A model generated the notes under the pieces. The model saw only the letters and a program-made list of their open reading frames with translations, had not been told where the DNA came from and searched no databases. From contig JBJKSB010000022.1 of assembly GCA_046704385.1 (NCBI GenBank), positions 15,682 through 79,681 on the forward strand: DNA of 64,000 nucleotides. Direction: 5' to 3'. Positions 44,447 through 53,934 of the stretch are shown piece after piece (the first letter of the stretch is position 1; every line of letters begins with the position of its first letter). Made by a program: the position numbers and the translations under genes. The DNA is from GH45 sp046704385 (GTDB lineage: Bacteria; Bacteroidota; Bacteroidia; Bacteroidales; SZUA-534).

Positions 44447-45424
44447 TCAATCAGGCTTTGGAACACCCACATAGTACAAATCAAAACCACCATATCCCCC
44501 GGGTCTGTCTGATGAAAAAATCATTAAATCAACACTAACAAACGGTAACAATATGGGTCTGTATTCATCATATCCGGTATTGATATTTGGTCCAAAGTTT
44601 ATGGGATTCGACCAACCATTATCAGTCCTTATGGAATACCATAAATCGAAACCGCCAAAACCACCAGGCCGGTTTGAAGTGAAAACCATTAAATTTCCTT
44701 CAATAAAAGGGCATTTATCGTCAAAATGACCAGACCAGGTATCTACCCTGTCAATTTTAGGAGATAATTCCAATTCACCGGTACTGAAAATATCGTCTGC
44801 AATAATCTTAGTTGAATAAATGTCAAAATTCTCAGTCCTATCGGAACAGAAATACAGCATTGAATCATCAACAAAAGGATACATTTCATTATAATCTGTA
44901 TTTATACCTTTGAGATCAATAAAAGTGGGAACGGAATCCACATCATCATACACCAGACATTTAATATCCTGGTTTCCTCCTGCGTCGGTGGAGTACATAA
45001 ATGCATTTTTCTGAACCTGGCCATCAGTTCCTGTGCCTGATTTCCAATAAAAAGGACCAAATTCATCAGATGCAGTATTTACAAAGTAATTAGGTTTATA
45101 ACCAGCATCAGTAATGGGCATTCCTTCAATACCGATTAGCTTATCATTGGTTTTATCAATCTTGATAGTGATAAAATAAGTAACAAAATCATAATTTTCA
45201 CCAAAGGAATTCCTATTGCTTGAGAATGTCAGTTCGGTTGTATAACCAGCTATACCTGGTGGATAGGCGGAATTATAATCATCAAATTCGGAATTCACGA
45301 CACTTAAATTTGCCGGAATGGAATCAAATAATTGAAAATCACTTATAGGATTTTGGTCCCCGGATTTTGAACAGGAAATAAACCCTAAAACAATGATTAA
45401 AGCTGGAATACAAATTGTTTTCAT
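44447..45424 (-). CDS. PD40 (WD40-like) repeat lipoprotein
   Basis: 325 aa. The lipobox VLGFISC gives a lipid-anchored protein. PD40/TolB-like propeller repeats recur: MLYFCSDRTENFDIYSTKI, MVFTSNRPGGFGGFDLWYSI and MIFSSDRPGGYGGFDLYYVG. GPNINTGYDEYRPIL resembles the propeller of OmpA-associated T9SS proteins such as PorE, but no OmpA domain is present, so it is a shorter relative. It is an isolated minus-strand gene. Confidence 0.8.
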   Translation of the reverse strand: MKTICIPALIIVLGFISCSKSGDQNPISDFQLFDSIPANLSVVNSEFDDYNSAYPPGIAGYTTELTFSSNRNSFGENYDFVTYFITIKIDKTNDKLIGIEGMPITDAGYKPNYFVNTASDEFGPFYWKSGTGTDGQVQKNAFMYSTDAGGNQDIKCLVYDDVDSVPTFIDLKGINTDYNEMYPFVDDSMLYFCSDRTENFDIYSTKIIADDIFSTGELELSPKIDRVDTWSGHFDDKCPFIEGNLMVFTSNRPGGFGGFDLWYSIRTDNGWSNPINFGPNINTGYDEYRPILLPFVSVDLMIFSSDRPGGYGGFDLYYVGVPKPD

Positions 45425-45525
45425 AATATAAAATGGTTTTAATTTTGGTTACCTAAAGATAAAAAATTATAGTAAAAATTCCCGTAACTATATTGTTGAT
45501 ATTAAATATTCTAAAATATGAACCA

Positions 45526-45558
45526 AGCCCTACGAGGGTTTCGAACCTTCGTAGGGCT
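45526..45558 (-). terminator. Strong hairpin downstream of the beta-helix operon
   Basis: 10-bp stem AGCCCTACGA / TCGTAGGGCT extended by GG/CC, about 290 bp past the last operon gene. The U-run is poor, so it may be a mRNA 3'-end or repeat hairpin rather than a classical terminator. Confidence 0.4.
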
Positions 45559-45623
45559 GATCTGATTTGTTGTATTTTCCGGCAATCTTGCTGAAATGTT
45601 AGTTATATCTTTATAATCGGGGC

Positions 45624-45791
45624 GCGACTCAAGCCTTGATTCCGCAAGTCATCGGATGACTTGCCTGCCTGTATCGGCAGACAGGTTGATTTATAAGTAA
45701 TTCGTTCAATTTTTTTAGTGCTTTTATTTTAGCAGTCCGATGACTATCAACCGATTATGGAAGAAACCTGCGGATTTTAGGTCAAAGTCGC
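45624..45791. repeat. Small inverted-repeat (MITE-like) element, copy 2, uninterrupted
   Basis: 168 bp, opposite in orientation to the copy at 38916-40333. The ends GCGACTCAAGCC... (45624-45649) and the complement of 45766-45791 agree at about 18 of 26 positions. It contains the palindrome CAAGTCATCGGATGACTTG and TAGCAGTCCGATGACTATC, the empty IS110 target. It also has an extra hairpin CCTGCCTGTATCGGCAGACA (from 45664) absent from copy 1. The rest of the gap 45425-45844 holds only the hairpin at 45526. Confidence 0.75.
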
Positions 45792-45844
45792 ACTCCGATT
45801 TAATACCCGATTTTTTATTATTGACATGACATTCGTTAAACAAT

Positions 45845-48844
45845 CTATGGCTCAATTTCCAAACTAAACAACTTATGATCGGTGGTTATAAAAAGCGTGT
45901 TTCCTTCTTTACCTCCAAATGTTATGGTTTTAGGCCTTTCCGGGATTTGAATGTAATTGATTTGTTTTCCGATTGGATTAAAGACATAAATATTACCATC
46001 GGCAATATATACATTCCCCTTTTTGTCAACGGCTGTACTGTTTTCACCCTGCTCGACAAAATATTTCAGATTTGAAGTATAACCATCCTTATCCACATCG
46101 AGGCTGACCACACGCTTGTTGTATTCGTCAGTAGCATACAGTTTTTTACCGGGATAAGCTTCAATCAAGGCATTTGAACGGGCAAAATCGTAGCAAACAG
46201 GAAAAATAGTTTTTTCGTCGGGAGCCACAAAGCATTCGGTAGCCTTGTTTAAAACTACTTTATTAAAATCATGAAAATCGCGCCAGCGGTTCGATGGATA
46301 AATAGCTTTTACGATATCTTTCACTGAACCCATTGGCTGGGTTGGCAGTTTTTGCATGGTTTCATCTGGATTCTCAGGGCCGATGCTATAAACCCAGGTG
46401 GCAAATCCTGAATTTCCCCACATACTGAAAGAGGTTCCTCCAGCATCGGGAGGATTCGAAAACCGCTCCTGCTTGCCATTTACCAGGTATCCGGGCTGAG
46501 GATCGTATCGAAAAACCACCAGCAGGTTATCTTTGGTATCGCAGGCCAGTGCCTGGGGTTCCCAGGGATAATCGGCCACCAGGTTAACGGCGTTCTTTTC
46601 AACATCCCATTTATAAATCCTGCATTTCTTGCAATCGCTGAAATATACATTCCCTTTGCTGTCGTGGCAGATACCTTCGGCATATTCAAAGCCTTTAGCC
46701 AGCTCCATAACTTTATCATTGTTTGCTTTTTTGGTAGTATTCCCACTGATGTACAAGCGGGCAAACTCCCAAGGCCTTACCTCTGTATTTGTATTGATAT
46801 CATAAACCGAGTTGGTGGTTGTATATTTCATCTGCGTGTAATTATGAAAATTCAGGAATTCCAAATCCTTGCAACTCCATGTTCGTACCGCATACGGATA
46901 AGGCACATTAACCCTGATAACCCTGAAAGTATAAAAATTGGCAAACAATAAATGGTTGCAGTTTTGTATTTCAAGCGGCTGACATTCTGAACTTTCACGA
47001 CTTTCTTCCTCCAGTTGCATGGCATAAATTTTCCAGTTCGACACCTTATTAAAACGCACTTCGTTTCGCACATGATGCTCCACCGACATGGCATAAATAT
47101 GGCCAGGCGTTGTGGTATTCGAAACATAACAACCATTGGTAGCAAAGGTACTGGCTGTCCAGATATTACTGAATACGCCACCTCCGCCATCAGTTACCCA
47201 CAAACTCCAGTATTGCGTGTCCCAAGCCGGATCCATTCCCTGGTAGGTTCGTCCAGAACGGCTGTTATCATGTTCTCTGGGTCTCCAGGGTTGTGGTGCT
47301 CCCGGGTCCATTTCGCCGTGTAAACCATAAAATTTGACATCATTCAGGTACGATCCGGGACCGCTCATCCATTTACATGCCACGGCTCTGGAATTGTAAT
47401 CCCCGGTAGACAATCCTATTCCGGTCAATATGGCATTTCCACCAGCAGGGACTTCAATCATCGGCACGGGTCCGCCAAAACCACTGAAAGCCGGCGTATT
47501 ATCTTTTAACCGAATTTGTGTGGAAATGGGGCTTAATCCTATAAGCACTGAATTCGGTTTTAATTTAATGCTTTGCGTAACCCGGTACCAACCTTGCGGA
47601 AAATAAACCACCTGGTTTTCATCAATCGCCTTTTGGATGGCTTTGGTATCATCGGTTTCATCATCGCCTACAGCACCAAAATCCTTAACATTTGTCCATG
47701 TATTCATAGCCGGCAAATCAGGAATATTGCTTTTATACATATCGGAAAAAGCTTTTAAAACTTGCATTTCATTAGTTGTGGAATATCCCGGTATGGCATC
47801 CGGATCACTGATTTGTAACCCGTAAACAAACTTTTTCACTTTATACATTTTGCCGGCTCCATTGGAAGTTTTACCGCTTCTGCGATATTGAGCGAATACC
47901 GGTACATTTTTACAATCTACATTTTGCAGACTAATCTGGTTGTTGGCATTATCTTCATTACTAATCACAATGGCAGCCTTTTGTATATCGGTAAACTGGC
48001 AATCTTCCATATATAGTTTCTCCCAAAAATCAGGGTCAATTTCAATAACATGAGGAACTATTTTTGCCTGTAATCTAACCACAGTAAGTCCGGCTTCCTG
48101 GGTTTTTATGGCTGCTTTGCGTTGTCCTTCAAAATAAGTATCCACCATCATAAACTGCCAGCCTGGCGAGGCTTTGGTAGTATAAATTCCATAATCGCCA
48201 CCAAAAAAGCGGACATCTTGCATATAGTTCCCCACATCAAAAAGGCCGGCTTTGCCGTCACCAATATGAATATCGCAATGCGATATAAAACTGTGTTGTG
48301 CATAATGCGTTCGCAAAGCCACGGCGACCGGGTTCCCTTTACCAATGGTGATATTGATATTAGACATAGCACTGTAAAAAGTTCCTGCACCTGCATCCGG
48401 AATTTCTTTATCACCATCGTTTACAACTCTTGATGTAAACCAAAACATGTAATTGGCTTTACCTTTGTCCCCAGCAACCTCATCCCGGAATCCGGGAGTA
48501 TTTGCACCCAGGATAAATTCAGGCCGGATTTTCCCATAACCAATCAACCGGATAGCTTTGGGTATATAAATAGTTTTACTGATCAGGTATTTTCCTTCAG
48601 GGATAAATATGATCCCGAAATTGTGCTGGCTTTTTAGGTCGTTAATAGCTTTTTGTAAGGCTGCCGTAACATCGGTTTTACCATCGGCTTTAATGCCGAA
48701 ATTTTCCGGTGTAAAGTAAACTGCCTGTTCATCATTAGGTTTCTGTGTATAGACTGACCGACCTGTAAATTGCCCGGCCATTATTGAACTACAAGCGATA
48801 AACCATACACTTATTATTGCTGATATTTTTTTAAAACTTGTCAT
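45845..48844 (-). CDS. Secreted tandem beta-helix (pectate-lyase-3/GH55-like) plus beta-propeller protein
   Basis: 999 aa. The signal peptide ends near SSIMAGQ. The first right-handed beta-helix (about 45-330) opens with FGIKADGKTDVTAALQKAI and FIPEGKYLISKTIYIP. The second (about 385-690) opens with VKDFGAVGDDETDDTKAIQK and VYFPQGWYRVTQSIKL. Two such helices in tandem are the layout of GH55 and related polysaccharide-active proteins. The last ~300 residues form an SMP-30/NHL-like propeller (FEYAEGICHDSKGNVYFSD; NSTAVDKKGNVYIADGNIYV). Catalytic residues were not identified. Paralogue of 50277-53267; last gene of the operon. Confidence 0.82.
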   Translation of the reverse strand: MTSFKKISAIISVWFIACSSIMAGQFTGRSVYTQKPNDEQAVYFTPENFGIKADGKTDVTAALQKAINDLKSQHNFGIIFIPEGKYLISKTIYIPKAIRLIGYGKIRPEFILGANTPGFRDEVAGDKGKANYMFWFTSRVVNDGDKEIPDAGAGTFYSAMSNINITIGKGNPVAVALRTHYAQHSFISHCDIHIGDGKAGLFDVGNYMQDVRFFGGDYGIYTTKASPGWQFMMVDTYFEGQRKAAIKTQEAGLTVVRLQAKIVPHVIEIDPDFWEKLYMEDCQFTDIQKAAIVISNEDNANNQISLQNVDCKNVPVFAQYRRSGKTSNGAGKMYKVKKFVYGLQISDPDAIPGYSTTNEMQVLKAFSDMYKSNIPDLPAMNTWTNVKDFGAVGDDETDDTKAIQKAIDENQVVYFPQGWYRVTQSIKLKPNSVLIGLSPISTQIRLKDNTPAFSGFGGPVPMIEVPAGGNAILTGIGLSTGDYNSRAVACKWMSGPGSYLNDVKFYGLHGEMDPGAPQPWRPREHDNSRSGRTYQGMDPAWDTQYWSLWVTDGGGGVFSNIWTASTFATNGCYVSNTTTPGHIYAMSVEHHVRNEVRFNKVSNWKIYAMQLEEESRESSECQPLEIQNCNHLLFANFYTFRVIRVNVPYPYAVRTWSCKDLEFLNFHNYTQMKYTTTNSVYDINTNTEVRPWEFARLYISGNTTKKANNDKVMELAKGFEYAEGICHDSKGNVYFSDCKKCRIYKWDVEKNAVNLVADYPWEPQALACDTKDNLLVVFRYDPQPGYLVNGKQERFSNPPDAGGTSFSMWGNSGFATWVYSIGPENPDETMQKLPTQPMGSVKDIVKAIYPSNRWRDFHDFNKVVLNKATECFVAPDEKTIFPVCYDFARSNALIEAYPGKKLYATDEYNKRVVSLDVDKDGYTSNLKYFVEQGENSTAVDKKGNVYIADGNIYVFNPIGKQINYIQIPERPKTITFGGKEGNTLFITTDHKLFSLEIEP

Positions 48845-48874
48845 AATGTTTTGTTCATCAATTAATTAATTGGG

Positions 48875-48924
48875 ATTCATCGGATTACTAAGTCTTTACT
48901 AATCAATAAAGTCATCCGATGAAT
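48875..48924. repeat. Inverted repeat in the intercistronic gap of the beta-helix operon
   Basis: ATTCATCGGAT (48875-48885) and ATCCGATGAAT (48914-48924) are perfect complements separated by 28 bp. The core GTCATCCGATGA is shared with the central palindrome of the MITE-like elements at 40290 and 45650. It could set differential expression or mRNA stability between the GH lipoprotein and the last beta-helix gene. Confidence 0.55.
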
Positions 48925-48960
48925 TATGCAATGCAATATTTCAAACGCTACCCTAATAGT

Positions 48961-50265
48961 TTATTCTTTTTCTATTACCTGGATAGGTATGTTGGCTGTT
49001 GCAACAAATCCGGTATTATCGAGCACATAAACGTACAAGCGATAATTTCCCGGTTCGGTTAGTGAAGTTTCGATGTTATCGGAATCCGTTGTAATTACGT
49101 CTCCAACCCTTTCCGGTCTGGGTTCATGCGATCCTCCGCTGCCAAGTACTGTGGCCTCATTCAAAACCTCCCACACATAAGTAAGTTTCGATTGCTCCCT
49201 GTCTTTGGCCTCCACCAGTCCCGCAAATGACTTACCTGCCTCAATACTCACATTATCAGTTGCCTGTTTGCCATCAATGGTGAAATTTTCGATTATTGGT
49301 GCAGTTTGTGTAGGTTCACTCCCCTTCCAAACCCGCTCCATAGCCTCCACTGTAGGTGTTTTTTCACCTTTAAGCGGAAGCCCTTCTACATTACCTTCTA
49401 CAAACATACTAAACCAGGTAGGAGTCCTCTCTTCCTTTTGTCCCCATAGAAAAACGAATGATCCCATACAGCGGTCAGATGCCAGAATATTGTTATTGTA
49501 CCTGCTTTGGTACACCTGTCTTTTTTCCTCACTGGTTTGCTCAATGGGCGCTTTCCAGCTGGTTTTCGGCGATTCCCAGAATCCGTTTGGTCCCCACTCA
49601 GTAACCATATAGGCTCCTTTATAATTTGATTTTGTGACCATTGAATCTAATACAACAATGGCCCCATAGCTGTTAATTCCAACAAAGTCAAGATGACTGG
49701 TATATTGGGCAATGGAATCCAGTGCCTTGGGATTATGGGTAATTACGGTAGCTACCAAATGCCGGTGATCAATTGATTTGATAATTTGTGCCAGTTCATC
49801 CACGAACTCCCAGGCGGCACCAACATTAGCCTTATTCTGCAAATCGATTTCGTTACCTAAACCCCAGGCCAGAATATGTGGATCATCTTTAAAAGTTGTA
49901 GCGAACAATTTTACTTTTGCCCTAAGCTTGTTTTTATACTCCTCATCGTAATACGATTCCCGGTTTTTGGTAAGTCCAATTCCCTGCATAATATACATAT
50001 TATTAGCCTCGGCCATTTCAATATTATGCTTTATCGATTCCACACTACCGCCCCAGGTACGAAAAGCATTGGCTCCGTTTTGTGCGGCCAATTCCAGTTT
50101 ATTGGTCCCTCCAACGCCTTTAATATAGGTTTTGACACCATCAATATATAATTCGTACTTGCCATTTTTTTCTTTGATTTTTACTCCTTTTTCGGTTTTA
50201 ACCGTGCAGGCCATAAAACTTGCCATGGTAAAAACTAATATCATTATATAAATTTTCTTATTCAT
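48961..50265 (-). CDS. Clan GH-A glycosidase-like lipoprotein
   Basis: 434 aa. The lipobox ends at C20 (MASFMAC). A (beta/alpha)8 barrel covers about 28-320: YIKGVGGTNKLELAAQNGAN, FRTWGGS, ILAWGLGNEID with proposed acid/base E139 after Asn138, and GAYMVTEWGPNGFWE with proposed nucleophile E223. A C-terminal beta-sandwich (about 325-434: NFTIDGKQATDNVSIEAGKS) follows. It resembles GH2 or GH5 barrels; the family is not settled. It lies between the two tandem beta-helix paralogues, 11 bp after the first, so the three probably act on one polysaccharide. Confidence 0.82.
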   Translation of the reverse strand: MNKKIYIMILVFTMASFMACTVKTEKGVKIKEKNGKYELYIDGVKTYIKGVGGTNKLELAAQNGANAFRTWGGSVESIKHNIEMAEANNMYIMQGIGLTKNRESYYDEEYKNKLRAKVKLFATTFKDDPHILAWGLGNEIDLQNKANVGAAWEFVDELAQIIKSIDHRHLVATVITHNPKALDSIAQYTSHLDFVGINSYGAIVVLDSMVTKSNYKGAYMVTEWGPNGFWESPKTSWKAPIEQTSEEKRQVYQSRYNNNILASDRCMGSFVFLWGQKEERTPTWFSMFVEGNVEGLPLKGEKTPTVEAMERVWKGSEPTQTAPIIENFTIDGKQATDNVSIEAGKSFAGLVEAKDREQSKLTYVWEVLNEATVLGSGGSHEPRPERVGDVITTDSDNIETSLTEPGNYRLYVYVLDNTGFVATANIPIQVIEKE

Positions 50266-50276
50266 AATTGCTGATT

Positions 50277-53267
50277 TTATTTTAATCTGATTCTGTATAG
50301 CGATTCGCTGGTTGTGACAAATAGTTCATCCTTATTTTTTCCGCCAAAAGTCATTGATAATGGGCGTTCATCTAAAGTAATTCGTTTAAGCTCCTTACCT
50401 TCTCTATCAAGAACAAATATTTGCCCTTCGGCCAGGTAAAGATTTCCATGGCTGTCAACCACATTACCATATTCACCACGGGCAATTAACTGTTGCATGT
50501 CAGTCAGTTTTCCATCAATAGTTACATTAAATTTATAGGTAATTTTAGTATCTTCATGCGTAACATAAACAGGCTCCTTTTGACCCGGCGTTACTGCAAA
50601 CAATTGTACAGAACGTCCCAAATCATAGGTTTCCGGGATTAGAGTAACTCCATCTGGAGCTAAAAAACTGGTTTCGGGCATGGCAGTTACCACCTTACCA
50701 AAATCACCCCGCCAACGATGGGTCGGATAATAAATGTGCGCTACATTTTTAGCTTCAGAGGTTTTAATTCGTTTTAACAGTTCCATATCGTCCGGCTTTT
50801 CAGGATTAATGGCATAAGCCAGGGCGGCCCAGCCTCCATTTCCCCATCCACTGTAATAGGGATTATCATCGGGCAGTTTCTCCGCTTTTTCCTGTTTTCC
50901 ATTTACCATAAAACCTGGTTGTGGGTCGTAACGGCAGATTACAATCAGATTATCTTTGGTATCAACAGCCAGCGAAAAAGGTTTAAAAGGATAATCAGCA
51001 TAAACAGACAAGGTATTCGTCTCCGCCGACCATTTATAAATTTTTTTACGTTGATTTTCACAGAAATAAACGTTGCCCTTGCTATCGGCTATAGCACCTG
51101 TGGCAAATTCAAAACCAAAGGCGAGCTTTTCTGGAACTTCAACCGCTTCTGATAAATTTTTATTGGAAGACTCTTTTCCTGTTATGGTAAGTTTCGCAAA
51201 ATCACCCGGGTAAACCGACAGGTTTTTATCCATGTCGAAGATGGTTTTTTCAGGTAAATACAACACCTGAGTCCATACCCGGACATTTTGAAATGTAATA
51301 TTTTCACAATTGGAAATTTTTACGCCCCACTTTCGTGGTGTATTCACCCGGATAACCCGGTAAATCCAGAAATTAGAAAACGACAGGTTTTTGCAGTTAC
51401 TCATTTCCACCGGTTGACAATTTACCCCTTCGCGGCTTTCTTCCTCGAATTGAATTGCATAGAATTTCCAGTTCGAAACATTATTTAAACGGCACTCCTG
51501 CCTCACGTGATGCTCCAGCGACATGGCATAAACCCTGGCAGGCGTTGATGTATTACTTACATAAAAACCAGTTCCGGCATAAGTGCTGGCCGTCCAGATA
51601 TCTTTCAAAATACCTCCGCCACCGTTAGTTACCCAAAGACTCCAGTATTGGTTATCCCAGGCAAGATCCATCCCAACTGCATTTTCAGGTGATGAAGGTG
51701 AACTGATCTTCCTTTCTCCACGCCAACGACCACGCGGTTCTCCCGGTTTTGACATGGTTCCGTGACCACCCACAAACTTTACATCATTAACCAGCGATTT
51801 TTCACCGGCCATCCATTTTAAACCCACAGCGCGGTAGTTTATTCCCCCTGTGTTTATTCCAATACCATTTACAATATCATCACCACCTTCCGACGATTCC
51901 AGTAATGGTACAGGCCCTCCAAAACCACTAAAGGCTGGTTCACTCTCTTTTAACAATAATTGCGTTGCAAATGGATGGAAACCAATAAGCTTAGTGCCTT
52001 CAGCCATTTTCAAAGGTTCGGTAATCCGGTACCAACCACAGGGGACATAAATGTTTTTATGGGCTGCAATTGCCTTTTTGAAAACCTCGGTATCGTCCGT
52101 TTCACCGTCACCTTTTGCACCTAAAACCCGGATATTAACCCATGAACTCATTGATGGCAAACCCGGAATAACCTTTTCAAGTTTTGAAGGGACTGTCGCA
52201 ACTGGTTCAATATCACTAATAGTCCTGTATTCGGAATTATCTGTTATATCATTCATTATCATTCCGTAAGTAAAATTCCTGATAATATATAGTTTACCTT
52301 TACCATTGATTGCCTTTTCACTTTTAGTATAATAAACTGCTACCGGAACATTGTTACAGTTAATATTTTGTAGATTAACCTGGTTTACCTCCTCGTCTTC
52401 CACCCCAATAACGACACCTTTTCCAACATTATCAAGCAAACAATCTTCCATATACAACCTGTCCGGTACATCCTCCTGAAGTTCAATTGCAACCGGTGCA
52501 TTTTTAACATGCATGGCAACAATGGCCATTCCCGTATTTCTGCTTTGGATAGCCGCTTTTCGCTGACCCTCAAAATAAAGATCAGTCATCATCATGGGCC
52601 AGCCGGGCGAAGTTCGTGAAGTATTTATGCCGTACTCACCCCCATAGAATTTCACATCTTCAATTTCGTTGCCTAAGTCGTAAATGCCCGCAAAGCCATC
52701 GCCAATATAAATATTACAATGACTTACAAAGCCATGTTGGGCAAAATGCGTCCGCAACGCAACCGCTTTAGGGTTTCCTTTTTCAATACGCAAATCGATG
52801 TTCGAAATGGCACTGTAAAAAGTTCCGGCACCGGCATCACGAGGACCACGATCTTCGGTCACCAGCCCGCCGGTAAACCAGAGCATATAGTTTTGTTCCT
52901 TTTGAAACCCGGCAGTATTCTTTCCCAGGATTATCTCAGGACGCTTTTTTCCATAACCAATAAGCCGAATTGCACCCGGCACATATATCGTTTTACTGAT
53001 AAGATACTTTCCCTCAGGAATAAATAAAATACCATAGTTTTGTTCCGTTTTTACCTGGTCGATGGCTTTTTGAAGCTCGGTGGAGACATCGGTTTTTCCA
53101 TCGGCTTTAATCCGAAAATTTTCAGAAGTAAAATAAACTGCAATGGGATCATCAGGCCTCAATTCATAAACCGATTGGGCCTTTATAAGTAAGTGGCCGA
53201 ATACTAAAATTACGGTCAATAATAAAGTCTGAATTGACTTTTTGAAGTAATACATACGAGTAAGCAT
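50277..53267 (-). CDS. Secreted tandem beta-helix plus beta-propeller protein, first of operon
   Basis: 996 aa, collinear paralogue of 45845-48844. The signal peptide ends near LLIKAQ; an ATG at 53255 is an equally good start. Beta-helix 1 begins NFRIKADGKTDVSTELQKAI, helix 2 begins IRVLGAKGDGETDDTEVFKK and FSGFGGPVPLLES, and the propeller contains FATGAIADSKGNVYFCENQ and GNVVDSHGNLYLAEGQIFV. Strongly shared surface motifs with the paralogue, such as AWDNQYWSLWVTNGGGG and LEHHVR, suggest the same kind of ligand. It is the first gene of the operon with the GH lipoprotein. Confidence 0.82.
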   Translation of the reverse strand: MLTRMYYFKKSIQTLLLTVILVFGHLLIKAQSVYELRPDDPIAVYFTSENFRIKADGKTDVSTELQKAIDQVKTEQNYGILFIPEGKYLISKTIYVPGAIRLIGYGKKRPEIILGKNTAGFQKEQNYMLWFTGGLVTEDRGPRDAGAGTFYSAISNIDLRIEKGNPKAVALRTHFAQHGFVSHCNIYIGDGFAGIYDLGNEIEDVKFYGGEYGINTSRTSPGWPMMMTDLYFEGQRKAAIQSRNTGMAIVAMHVKNAPVAIELQEDVPDRLYMEDCLLDNVGKGVVIGVEDEEVNQVNLQNINCNNVPVAVYYTKSEKAINGKGKLYIIRNFTYGMIMNDITDNSEYRTISDIEPVATVPSKLEKVIPGLPSMSSWVNIRVLGAKGDGETDDTEVFKKAIAAHKNIYVPCGWYRITEPLKMAEGTKLIGFHPFATQLLLKESEPAFSGFGGPVPLLESSEGGDDIVNGIGINTGGINYRAVGLKWMAGEKSLVNDVKFVGGHGTMSKPGEPRGRWRGERKISSPSSPENAVGMDLAWDNQYWSLWVTNGGGGILKDIWTASTYAGTGFYVSNTSTPARVYAMSLEHHVRQECRLNNVSNWKFYAIQFEEESREGVNCQPVEMSNCKNLSFSNFWIYRVIRVNTPRKWGVKISNCENITFQNVRVWTQVLYLPEKTIFDMDKNLSVYPGDFAKLTITGKESSNKNLSEAVEVPEKLAFGFEFATGAIADSKGNVYFCENQRKKIYKWSAETNTLSVYADYPFKPFSLAVDTKDNLIVICRYDPQPGFMVNGKQEKAEKLPDDNPYYSGWGNGGWAALAYAINPEKPDDMELLKRIKTSEAKNVAHIYYPTHRWRGDFGKVVTAMPETSFLAPDGVTLIPETYDLGRSVQLFAVTPGQKEPVYVTHEDTKITYKFNVTIDGKLTDMQQLIARGEYGNVVDSHGNLYLAEGQIFVLDREGKELKRITLDERPLSMTFGGKNKDELFVTTSESLYRIRLK

Positions 53268-53526
53268 TTTTTAGGTTTGTTAAACTGAAAATGTAAGGTA
53301 TTAATTTTTAAATTCATTTTAGTTTACAAAAAGGTGATAAATTGTTAGGAGGGAAATTTTGAGGTATTTTATTTCACCCAGTTGAGAATTTCTATTAATC
53401 TCACCTTAGCTCTATGACAATTACAGGTAAGATTAGCTGTTTTCCATGGAAAACCTTAAGGCATTGTTTTAAATATCTATGGGATAAAATAAAAAAAGCC
53501 ATCCATATAGACAGCTATTATTTTGT

Positions 53527-53600
53527 GGGCGATGAGGGATTCGAACCCCCGACCCTCTGGGTGTAAACCAGATGCTCTGAACCAACTGAGCTAATCGCCC
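53527..53600 (-). tRNA. tRNA-Val (anticodon UAC), second copy in transcript
   Basis: 74 nt. Read on the minus strand: acceptor GGGCGAT...ATCGCCC, D-arm AGCTCAGTTGGTTCAGAGC, anticodon stem CTGG/CCAG around TTTACAC (anticodon TAC), and T-arm GGGGGTTCGAATCCC. CCA is not encoded. Identical in sequence to the copy at 53631-53704, 30 bp away. Confidence 0.97.
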
Positions 53601-53630
53601 GAAATATTTTCGGGTTTAAGTAAAAAATGT

Positions 53631-53704
53631 GGGCGATGAGGGATTCGAACCCCCGACCCTCTGGGTGTAAACCAGATGCTCTGAACCAACTGAGCTAATC
53701 GCCC
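53631..53704 (-). tRNA. tRNA-Val (anticodon UAC), first copy in transcript
   Basis: 74 nt, identical to 53527-53600. All canonical stems are intact and the anticodon loop is TTTACAC. The promoter at 53741-53771 lies just upstream, so both genes are probably cut from one transcript. Confidence 0.97.
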
Positions 53705-53740
53705 GAACTTAAAAGAACTTTGCTTTTTTTAAAAGCGATG

Positions 53741-53771
53741 CAAAGATAATCCTTGTAAATTATATTGCAAA
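53741..53771 (-). promoter_or_regulatory. Promoter of the tRNA-Val pair
   Basis: On the minus strand TTTG (53768-53771), a 19-bp spacer and TATCTTTG (53741-53748) match the Bacteroidota consensus exactly, 36 bp before the mature tRNA 5' end. The remaining sequence to 53934 shows no other feature. Confidence 0.75.
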
Positions 53772-53934
53772 TAATTTATTGACAAAATAAATAAAAACTT
53801 TATACACTTCATGGTTGTATAAATTGTTCTAATTTATAGCATCACTTTTTTCAATAACTTGTAAGAAATCAGAATTTTATTTCGTCTAACCCTGCAAATA
53901 CAAAAAGAATTATTATAACGTTAAAACCGATTGA

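Noticed and set aside
45526..45558. Riboswitch or attenuator upstream of the PD40 lipoprotein gene
   Set aside because: Simple perfect hairpin ~100 bp upstream without aptamer-like structure or U-run; better treated as a 3'-end or repeat hairpin.
46852..47323. Overlapping ~100-residue frames on both strands inside the beta-helix gene
   Set aside because: They lie wholly within a strongly supported 999-codon gene and have no recognisable domain.
53527..53704. The identical tRNA-Val pair as an assembly duplication
   Set aside because: The spacers and flanks differ and a good promoter precedes the pair; tandem identical tRNAs are common.
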